Made by a program: the position numbers and the translations under genes
In this document: one piece after another, positions 1 through 6,882 of the stretch
Position numbering within the stretch: position 1 is the first letter of the stretch
Layout: each line of letters begins with the position of its first letter
Notes under the pieces: generated by a model
Told to the model about the DNA's origin: nothing
Database searches by the model: none
The model's input: only the letters and a program-made list of their open reading frames with translations
NCBI GenBank assembly: GCA_016126655.1
Contig: CP065955.1
Coordinates: 1,037,001 to 1,101,000 of the forward strand
DNA: 64,000 nucleotides
Reading direction: 5' to 3'
From: Aerococcaceae bacterium zg-1292
Lineage (GTDB): Bacteria; Bacillota; Bacilli; Lactobacillales; Aerococcaceae

Positions 1-125
1 CACAACGGTGACTGCTGAACTGGACGTTCATTTGTGCCAATGAGATGAACAGTCCGCAGAAGTGCAAGATGCTTTAAGAGCTATATGTGAGAAGACGCAA
101 GCGAACGCTTATCCTCATTATCCGT
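1..125 (+). repeat. Degenerate copy of the dispersed structured element (locus R1)
   Basis: A decayed, left-truncated match to the repeat family. The inner-loop motif resembling GCAGAAGTGC...CTTTAAGAGC...GTGA is recognisable at about 57-92. It follows a gene outside the window and precedes a terminator, at a convergent junction with asd. The match is weak and rests on comparison with better copies at 10583-10707 and 18352-18472. Confidence 0.45.
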
Positions 126-165
126 CAATAGGTATTCTTCTATGAATAACCTATCAATAATTAGT

Positions 166-205
166 AAGCATCCACTATCTCATAGGTAGTGGATGCTTTT
201 TTTTT
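166..205 (+). terminator. Rho-independent terminator at convergent junction
   Basis: A 12-bp perfect stem AAGCATCCACTA / TAGTGGATGCTT (166-177 with 187-198) is followed by a T run to 205. It would terminate a plus-strand gene lying left of the window. The stem could also help stop asd on the minus strand, though no long T run follows in that direction. A second weaker hairpin (ATAGGT...ACCTAT) precedes it at 129-155. Confidence 0.85.
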
Positions 206-209
206 ACTT

Positions 210-1199
210 TTATACGATTCCTAGCTTTACAAGTTGCTCTGCTATTTGAACCGAGTTGGTCGCTGCACCTTTACGCAAATTGTCAGCAACTACCCATAAA
301 TTAATTCCATTTTCAACCGATTCATCACGGCGGATACGTCCCACAAAGACACTGTCTTTATCTACAGCTTCAGATTGCAATGGATAGACGAGATTTTGTG
401 GCTTATCTTGTACAATGACGCCATCTATTGCTTCAAACGCATTACGAATATCGTCAAGATTAAAATCTCGTTCTAATTCCACATTAATGGAAACGGCATG
501 CGATGTATGGATTGGTACACGTACACAAGTTGCAGTGACTTTTAATGACTCGTCACCTAAAATCTTGCGTGTTTCATTAACCATTTTAATTTCTTCTTTA
601 GTATAACCATTTTCAAGAAAAACATCGATATGAGGTAAGACATTATCATTAATCGAATACGGGAATTTATTCGTTTCATGATTGACTAAATCGTGAATAC
701 CTGCTTGACCAGCGCCAGATACAGCTTGATAGGTATTGTAGACAATCCGTTTGATACCATAAGGTTTCAAGGCAATAAGTGGTACCACTGACTGAATAGT
801 TGAGCAGTTGGGATTAGCAATAATTTTGTGCTCTGCATCTAATTCAGTTGGATTGACTTCTGGTACGACGAGTGGGACATTGGGATTCATACGCCAAGCG
901 GAACTGTTATCGATGACAAAGATTCCGTTTTGTGCCGCGATAGGTGCATAGTAGAGTGAAGCATCTCCACCAGCTGAAAAAATCGCAATCTCAATTGGGG
1001 CTACTAGAGATTCATCTGTTAATTCTTGTATTACGATGTCTTCGCCCTTAAAGGGAATTGTTTTTCCCGCAGAACGTTTGGATGCGAATAAATATAATTG
1101 ATTGACTGGGAAATGACGTTCTTCTAATACTTGAACCATTTTTCTTCCGACCACGCCGGATGCACCACAGATGGCGACATTATATGTTTTTTGACTCAT
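210..1199 (-). CDS. asd: Aspartate-semialdehyde dehydrogenase
   Basis: Catalyses NADPH-dependent reduction of aspartyl phosphate to aspartate semialdehyde, the branch point to lysine/DAP, threonine and methionine. The 329-residue protein has the N-terminal Rossmann motif GASGVVGR (residues 11-18) and the catalytic-cysteine motif NPNCSTIQ near residue 130. Length is normal for the family. The ATG at 1199 is preceded on the minus strand by AGGAGATTTAAAT, a good ribosome site. It is divergent from lysA-dapA-dapB, which uses its product, so the locus is a functional lysine unit split over two transcripts. No riboswitch is visible in its roughly 85-nt leader. Confidence 0.97.
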   Translation of the reverse strand: MSQKTYNVAICGASGVVGRKMVQVLEERHFPVNQLYLFASKRSAGKTIPFKGEDIVIQELTDESLVAPIEIAIFSAGGDASLYYAPIAAQNGIFVIDNSSAWRMNPNVPLVVPEVNPTELDAEHKIIANPNCSTIQSVVPLIALKPYGIKRIVYNTYQAVSGAGQAGIHDLVNHETNKFPYSINDNVLPHIDVFLENGYTKEEIKMVNETRKILGDESLKVTATCVRVPIHTSHAVSINVELERDFNLDDIRNAFEAIDGVIVQDKPQNLVYPLQSEAVDKDSVFVGRIRRDESVENGINLWVVADNLRKGAATNSVQIAEQLVKLGIV

Positions 1200-1287
1200 A
1201 TTTAAATCTCCTAAAAAATTGATTTTGCAATAGATTAAGGCATGACGTTAAAATATAACCACTTACGATTAATCTAAGTTAATTAAT

Positions 1288-1316
1288 AAAGTACTGAATT
1301 TTTCATGTTATGTCAA
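1288..1316 (-). promoter_or_regulatory. Predicted sigma-A promoter of asd
   Basis: On the minus strand a perfect -35 TTGACA (1311-1316) is followed by a 17-bp spacer and TACTTT (1288-1293). It lies about 90 bp upstream of the asd start. The -10 is imperfect, so the call is moderate. Confidence 0.6.
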
Positions 1317-1374
1317 GTTTTTCATTGTATTTTAATCTATTTCGATATTTTATCTGATATTATTTCTTTTTTCA

Positions 1375-1403
1375 TTGACATTAACCGTAATTATTGATAT
1401 AGT
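1375..1403 (+). promoter_or_regulatory. Predicted sigma-A promoter of lysA-dapA-dapB
   Basis: TTGACA (1375-1380), a 17-bp spacer and TATAGT (1398-1403), directly before the lysine riboswitch. It faces away from the asd promoter 60 bp to the left. Confidence 0.85.
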
Positions 1404-1411
1404 ATGGGAAA

Positions 1412-1648
1412 TTAGTGGATGTGCGAGGCGCGAATGACAAGAGTACAACAAATGTTGGAAAGGGGATTTCGCCGAAACAAGAAGTCTTGTTGGGGGCAGG
1501 TTGAATAAGTCTGTCACTGTTTAAGTTAGCGGCCCTGTTAACTTAAAAGTGCAATCATCACACTGGGCCAATGGAATCTATAATTGAAAAGCATTCACTT
1601 GTTTTAAGAAATAGACAATCCACAAACCTAGTGTTTGTGGATTTTTTT
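1412..1648 (+). promoter_or_regulatory. Lysine riboswitch (L-box) with terminator
   Basis: The leader holds typical L-box core pieces in order: GTGCGAGGCGCG then AGAGTA (about 1421-1447), GGAAAGGGGATTTCGCCGA (about 1457-1475), a TTGTTGGGGGCAGG segment (about 1487-1501) and CTGGGCCAATGGAATC (about 1563-1578). It ends in a strong terminator, AATCCACAAAC / GTTTGTGGATT (1617-1643) plus a T run. In this riboswitch class lysine binding favours the terminator, so lysine should repress lysA-dapA-dapB. The call rests on motif recognition and gene context. I did not run a covariance search. Confidence 0.9.
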
Positions 1649-1682
1649 GGCTTCAATACATTGCGAAAGAATGGAGTTTACG

Positions 1683-2978
1683 ATGAAATTAGAATCTTAC
1701 CAAACGATAAATAATCATGTACTGACGCATCGTGGTCATCAATATCTTGAGTTAGCTGCAACGTATGGGACACCGTTATATATTTTTGACGAGACTAGCT
1801 TCAAGGAGCGTGTCGTATCGTATAAAAATGCGTTTCAGTCACCGCATTTTGACACTCAAATCTTATATGCATCCAAGGCCTTGTTAACGAAAGCGATTGG
1901 AAAACTAATTGCGCAATTGGATATCGGACAAGACGTTGTTAGTGGCGGCGAAATCTTTGTTGGATTAGCTGCTGGTGTGCCAGCAAAAAATATGTATTTT
2001 CATGGAAACAACAAAACCAATGCAGAACTGATTTATGCTATTGAGCAAGGTGTTGGGACGATTGTTATTGATAACCGCATGGAAATTGAACGGGTCAATC
2101 ATATCGCAAAAACTGCAAACACGGTGCAACGAGTCTTACTTCGTTTAAATCCTGGTGTTGAAGCGCATACACATGACTATATTAAGACCGCTCATTTAGA
2201 TTCAAAATTTGGTGAAAGTGTTTTTGACACTGATATTGAAGCGATTATTCAAAAAATGGTGGATGCAACTCACTTGAATTTTGCGGGTTTTCACTGTCAT
2301 ATTGGTAGTCAAATTTTTGATGAGACATCATTTTTAAAGGCTGCGAGTGAAATGTTACATTTTGCTCGAAAAATTGAAGAGAAACTCGCTATTCGTATCG
2401 AAGAAATTAATTTTGGTGGCGGTTTTGGTGTGTATTATACGAGTGAAGATACACCCTTTGAGGTGACTGCATTTTTACCACGGTTTACGACATTTGTTCA
2501 TGAAGAGAGTCAGCGCATCGGTTTAGCACTGAAAAAAATTACAATTGAACCAGGTCGTTCACTTGTCAATGCTTCGGGCAGTACATTGTATACCGTTGGT
2601 GATATTAAGCATACGACAGGTGGTAAGCATTATTTATTTATTGACGGTGGCATGAGTGATAATATTCGCCCAGCCCTCTATCAAGCAAAATACGAAGCGG
2701 TATTGACGAATAAAGCAACACAAGAGCCGACGACAACCTATACGATTGCTGGAAAAGCGTGCGAAAGTGGCGATAAAATTATCGAATCGATATCATTGCC
2801 GATGGCAGAAACCGGGGATTTATTATTAGTCAACGGAACAGGTGCTTATAATTATACGATGGCTAGTCACTATAATCGCCTATCAAAACCGGCGATGATT
2901 CATATTGATGAAGAAACGCATCGATTGACAGTTAAGCGCGATAGTTACGAGGATTTAATGCGAAATGAATTAGATTAA
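1683..2978 (+). CDS. lysA: Diaminopimelate decarboxylase
   Basis: PLP enzyme that decarboxylates meso-diaminopimelate to L-lysine, the last step of lysine synthesis. The 431-residue protein is an alanine-racemase-fold type IV decarboxylase. Motifs are YASKALLTK (PLP lysine), HCHIGSQ, the glycine loop GGGFGVYY, EPGRS, and the second-domain active-site motif CESGD. I chose the ATG at 1683. An in-frame ATG at 1635 would place 16 residues inside the riboswitch terminator, and the later site has a GGAG upstream. First gene of a riboswitch-controlled operon with dapA and dapB. A 640-bp repeat locus separates it from dapA. Confidence 0.96.
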   Translation: MKLESYQTINNHVLTHRGHQYLELAATYGTPLYIFDETSFKERVVSYKNAFQSPHFDTQILYASKALLTKAIGKLIAQLDIGQDVVSGGEIFVGLAAGVPAKNMYFHGNNKTNAELIYAIEQGVGTIVIDNRMEIERVNHIAKTANTVQRVLLRLNPGVEAHTHDYIKTAHLDSKFGESVFDTDIEAIIQKMVDATHLNFAGFHCHIGSQIFDETSFLKAASEMLHFARKIEEKLAIRIEEINFGGGFGVYYTSEDTPFEVTAFLPRFTTFVHEESQRIGLALKKITIEPGRSLVNASGSTLYTVGDIKHTTGGKHYLFIDGGMSDNIRPALYQAKYEAVLTNKATQEPTTTYTIAGKACESGDKIIESISLPMAETGDLLLVNGTGAYNYTMASHYNRLSKPAMIHIDEETHRLTVKRDSYEDLMRNELD

Positions 2979-3590
2979 ACATAGTGTGAGAGAGGGCGTT
3001 CAGCCTTGAACCACTGGAATACATGGTGAGAGCAAGGCTGCCCTGGCTTGAATCACTGGAGAAAGTCATTGGCGTGTGAGTATCGCACAGAGAAGACTTT
3101 TGAAGTGGACGTCAAGCCAAGCCGAGCGAACCGGATTAAAAGTACCGGCAGTAAAAAGCGTACAAAGGCGCTATGCGAAGTGGATGTCAAGGCTGCCCGA
3201 ACGAACCGGAATTAAACATAGTGAGAGAGGGCGTTCAGCCTTGAACCACTGGAATACATGGTGAGAGCGAGGCTGCCGTGGCTTGAATCACTGGAGAAAG
3301 TCATTGGCGTGTGAGTATCGCACAGAGAAGACTTTTGAAGTGGACGTCAAGCCAAGCCGAGCGAACCGGATTAAAAGTACCGGCAGTAAGAAGCGTACAA
3401 AGGCACTATGCGAAGTGGATGTCAAGGCAGTCCGAACGAACCGGCATATAAAATACCGGCGTGCGAGTATCGCACAGAGAAGACTTTTGAAGTGGACGTC
3501 AAGCCAAGCCGAGCGAACCGGATTAAAAGTCCCGGCAGTAAGAAGCGTACAAAGGCGCTATGCAAAGTGGATGTCGAGATTACCCAACCC
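2979..3590 (+). repeat. Structured-element locus R2: tandem and nested copies between lysA and dapA
   Basis: Begins one base after the lysA stop and nearly reaches the dapA ribosome site. An outer unit with GCCTTGA arms (2979-3215) carries a guest unit with GGCTTGA/TCAAGCC arms (about 3019-3140) in its loop. The whole 237-bp composite is repeated from 3216, and a third partial copy (about 3454-3590) lacks the left arms. The right-half sequence from the guest arm to the host arm therefore appears three times. All lie in the sense direction within the lysA-dapA-dapB transcript. Confidence 0.93.
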
Positions 3591-3622
3591 TATTCGATAT
3601 ATATTATGAGGAGGAATTATAA

Positions 3623-4534
3623 ATGGAAATTTTTACGGGCTCAGCAGTAGCATTAGTCACACCTTTTAGCGAACAAGGTGAAGTCGATTGGCCAGCTTTT
3701 GAAGCATTATTACAATTTCATTTGGAAAATGAGACTGACGCATTAGTGATAACTGGAACTACAGGTGAAGTTTCAACATTGGGTGATGATGAACAAATTC
3801 AATTAATTGAGCGTGCTGTAAAAGTGGTGGACGGTAAAATACCGGTCATTGCTGGCACTGGAATCAATGATACGCGGCATTCAATTGTACTTAGTCAAGC
3901 TGCGGAAAAAGTAGGAGCGGATGCATTACTTTTAGTCACTCCATATTACAATAAAGCCAACACCGAAGGGATGTTGCGCCATTTTACAACGATTGCGGAT
4001 GCTGTATCAATTCCAATCATCTTGTATCATGTACCTGGACGCACTGGAGCAACATTAACAGTCGAGCAAGTGGTTACTTTATCCCAACACCCTAATATTG
4101 TTGCGATTAAAGATGCAACTGGTGATTTGGATTATACGGCACGTTTAGCTGCTGCTGTTAATCTGAGTGAGTTTGCGATATACTCTGGAAATGATGATTT
4201 AATTTATGATGTGATGGCATTAGGCGGTAAGGGCGTTATTTCTGTTTTGGGTAACGTATTGCCAAGAGAAACACATTTGTTATGCCAAGCCTATTTGGAC
4301 GGACAAGTGGAACAATCTAAGCAGTTACAAGAACAATATGCAGCCCTTATTGATGCACTCTTTGTTGAAGTAAATCCTATTCCAGTAAAATATTTGTTGC
4401 ATTTAATGGGAAGAGTGCAAAATCAATACCGATTACCATTATGTCAGCCTAGTGAAGCAGTCAAGGCATTGTTACAAAATCAGTTGACGACAGTCAAACA
4501 CAATTGCAAAGTAGGTGAACAAGAATGCAAATAA
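3623..4534 (+). CDS. dapA: 4-hydroxy-tetrahydrodipicolinate synthase
   Basis: Condenses pyruvate with aspartate semialdehyde in the first committed DAP/lysine step. The 303-residue TIM barrel shows GTTGEVSTL (the Thr-Thr pair binding pyruvate carboxylate), YHVPGRTG (catalytic Tyr and Arg) and AIKDATGD (Schiff-base lysine). The ATG at 3623 follows AGGAGG with normal spacing. Its 3' end overlaps dapB by 10 bases, so the two are probably translationally coupled. The upstream gap is entirely repeat locus R2, which the lysA transcript must cross. Confidence 0.97.
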   Translation: MEIFTGSAVALVTPFSEQGEVDWPAFEALLQFHLENETDALVITGTTGEVSTLGDDEQIQLIERAVKVVDGKIPVIAGTGINDTRHSIVLSQAAEKVGADALLLVTPYYNKANTEGMLRHFTTIADAVSIPIILYHVPGRTGATLTVEQVVTLSQHPNIVAIKDATGDLDYTARLAAAVNLSEFAIYSGNDDLIYDVMALGGKGVISVLGNVLPRETHLLCQAYLDGQVEQSKQLQEQYAALIDALFVEVNPIPVKYLLHLMGRVQNQYRLPLCQPSEAVKALLQNQLTTVKHNCKVGEQECK

Positions 4535-5304
4535 TACTGGTAGGCTCTAGTGGAGCTATGGGGCAATCTATTGTTCGCTTTTGTGAGCAAGATAATCCTT
4601 ATGAAATATATGCAGGTGTACAATCAGAACAAGAAACGGATGAGTTATACCCAGTCTTCCATCAGTTTGAACATTTAGCAGAATATGTAATAAATCAACA
4701 TGCTAAACCTGATGTCATCATAGATTTTTCGTCACCGTATTTAACGCAAGATTTACTAGCATTTGCGACGACGTATCAAGTGCCTGTCGTTCTAGCAACA
4801 ACTGGACAAGATGAATCCCAAGTAGAACAGATTCGTCAAGCGAGTCATCATGTTGCGATGTTAGATACGCATAATACGAGTATCGGCGTAGCGGTAATGC
4901 AACAGACCTTAGCAACCCTAACACGTACGTTGTATCCATTAGGTTATGATATTGAGATTATTGAAAAACATCATCGTTATAAGAAAGACTCGCCGAGTGG
5001 TACAGCGATAATGTTAAAACAAACGATAGAATCAATGATTGACGAAACGATGACCCCTATCTATGGACGAGAAGGGTTGTCGCCAGGTCGTAAGCGCGAA
5101 GAGATTGGCATTCATGCGATTCGTGGTGGTGATATTGTTGGTGAGCATACGGTTATTTTTGCGAATAACCAAGAAACGATTGAAATTACCCATCGTGCCG
5201 GTTCAAAAGAACTATTTGTACGTGGGGCATTACAGTGTGCAGAATTTATTGTTCAACAATCAGCCGGTCTATATAATATGGCTGATTTGATGAAAGGAAA
5301 ATAA
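4525..5304 (+). CDS. dapB: 4-hydroxy-tetrahydrodipicolinate reductase
   Basis: Reduces the DapA product to tetrahydrodipicolinate with NAD(P)H. The 259-residue protein has an N-terminal nucleotide motif GSSGAMGQ and the catalytic/substrate motif HHRYKKDSPSGTA (His and Lys proton donor region). Length matches the family. It starts within the last codons of dapA and is followed by a strong terminator, so it is the last gene of the operon. The later DAP genes (dapD/dapH onward) are not in the window. Confidence 0.96.
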   Translation: MQIILVGSSGAMGQSIVRFCEQDNPYEIYAGVQSEQETDELYPVFHQFEHLAEYVINQHAKPDVIIDFSSPYLTQDLLAFATTYQVPVVLATTGQDESQVEQIRQASHHVAMLDTHNTSIGVAVMQQTLATLTRTLYPLGYDIEIIEKHHRYKKDSPSGTAIMLKQTIESMIDETMTPIYGREGLSPGRKREEIGIHAIRGGDIVGEHTVIFANNQETIEITHRAGSKELFVRGALQCAEFIVQQSAGLYNMADLMKGK

Positions 5305-5310
5305 AGGTTT

Positions 5311-5347
5311 AAAGACTACGCAACCGCTTAATGTGTAGTCTTTTTTT
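5311..5347 (+). terminator. Rho-independent terminator after dapB
   Basis: Stem AAAGACTAC / GTAGTCTTT followed by seven T. Closes the lysA-dapA-dapB operon. Confidence 0.9.
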
Positions 5348-5903
5348 GTGCGAAAAAGTAAATTGAATTGAATGTTTATTAAAAACACGAATTTTTTAGA
5401 AAGAGTGAAGTGCACAAAGAATACCTAATCAACAGCTTGTTTTTATGAGTGAACTAGTCGAAGATTTATCAATAATCAAACATGAAGGGAGTCATGCCGG
5501 AGCATCTTTTTAAATACACATTAAGCACTAATTGAACTTACGATAATTTTCTTTATTGAAATATGTCGATTAAATATTGATTGTTGTAAGAAATTTTAGT
5601 CACATTTCACATCCATTCAATTATCAGCAGCCATACCAATCTGTCCTGTCACGAGTTGTTCAAACAAAATTTAAGGAAAATTAATACCTATCTGACCTAA
5701 AATATGGTAAAGTAATATCGTATGTATTGAAATTCAGCTACCTATATAAATGAAAAGCCATGGCGATAATATTCACATTCGGCGAGACGTGTTTGGAGAA
5801 TGTGTAATAACAATATTTCAGTACGAAGAATATAAAAATGATTAGCGCAAGAACATCAATGCTATTCAGCAATAATCAATCCGCTTAGAGGAGGATGAAT
5901 ACA
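5348..5903 (+). other. Long AT-rich intergenic region upstream of the glycosylation operon
   Basis: About 550 bases with no convincing ORF and no copy of the dispersed repeat. A hairpin CACATTC / GAATGTG within flanking AATATT sequences is visible at about 5766-5818 and has no T run. A promoter for the glycosyltransferase operon must lie here, but I see no clear -35/-10 pair. The function of the long leader is unknown. Confidence 0.5.
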
Positions 5904-6881
5904 ATGAAAATGTCAGTAATGGTTCCTTTTTATAATGAAGAAGGAATGATTGAACTTACCCATTCGACGCTTGTGTCTGTATTGGATGAAATGATTAACC
6001 GTCGCAACCAACATCGCGATGATAAAATTGAGTTGGAATTTTTATATGTCAACGATGGCAGTCAAGATAATACGTTTTATTTGATGAAACAAATTGCAGC
6101 AGAAGATGAGCGTGTAAAATACGTTAGCTTTAGCCGAAATTTTGGTAAAGATGCCGCAACGATTGCTGGATTACGTTACGTAACGGGGGATATTGTCGTA
6201 TTAATGGATGGAGACTTACAACATCCACCTCAAGTGATTGAACAGATGTTGGATGCCTATGATGAAGGCTATGATGTGGTATCAGCGCGTCGAACACGTG
6301 AAGGAGAAGATGCCAGAGATACTTTTTTTGCTAAATGGTTTTATCGTCTATCGAATCGAATGATGGATGTGCATTTAACAGATGGCGTGTCCGAATTTCG
6401 CTTGTTTAGTCGTAAAGCGGTCAATGCAGTTTTGGCGTTACCGGAATACAATCGCTTTGCTAAAGGATTGTTCTCATGGATTGGTTTTAAAGAAAAAATT
6501 GTTGAGTATCCAAATCAAGTGCGTGAAGCTGGCGTGACTAAGTTTGGTTTTAGACGCAATATTAATTATGCGATTCAAGGAATTCTCTCGTTCAATGATA
6601 AGCCATTGCGTATTTGTATTAAGACAGGACTCTTTTGTGTTGCTGTTGCTGTCTTATATCTGATTTGGATGTTTATTTCGTGGCTCATTAATCCGAACAC
6701 GTTAGTGAGTGGTTATTTTACGACATTATTTGCGATTGTTTTGTTCGGTGGCGTGCAACTTATTTCCATTGGTGTCCTCGGTGAGTATATCGGCAAGATT
6801 TATTATGAAGTGAAACGTCGGCCGCATTACTTAGTGGATGAGACCAATATCGAATCAATTGGAAAGGATCAAGTGCAGTAG
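5904..6881 (+). CDS. GtrB/CsbB-type membrane-associated family 2 glycosyltransferase
   Basis: Probably transfers a sugar from a nucleotide sugar to undecaprenyl phosphate at the inner membrane face. The N-terminal GT-A domain starts MSVMVPFYNEE and has the metal/donor motif LMDGDLQHPP near residue 105. Two transmembrane helices follow in the last third, typical of DPM1/GtrB/CsbB proteins. The ATG at 5904 lies 9 bases after GAGGAGG. The ATG at 5895 abuts that site and is unlikely. The stop lies one base before the YfhO-like start, with gtrA next. This three-gene set is known from Gram-positive teichoic-acid or cell-wall polysaccharide glycosylation. Sugar and acceptor are not readable here. 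Confidence 0.85.
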   Translation: MKMSVMVPFYNEEGMIELTHSTLVSVLDEMINRRNQHRDDKIELEFLYVNDGSQDNTFYLMKQIAAEDERVKYVSFSRNFGKDAATIAGLRYVTGDIVVLMDGDLQHPPQVIEQMLDAYDEGYDVVSARRTREGEDARDTFFAKWFYRLSNRMMDVHLTDGVSEFRLFSRKAVNAVLALPEYNRFAKGLFSWIGFKEKIVEYPNQVREAGVTKFGFRRNINYAIQGILSFNDKPLRICIKTGLFCVAVAVLYLIWMFISWLINPNTLVSGYFTTLFAIVLFGGVQLISIGVLGEYIGKIYYEVKRRPHYLVDETNIESIGKDQVQ

Positions 6882-6882
6882 A

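Noticed and set aside
3076-3650. Open frames rich in Arg/Lys/Trp between lysA and dapA
   Set aside because: They lie wholly in tandem copies of the non-coding element, have no ribosome sites, and repeat the same peptide because the DNA repeats.
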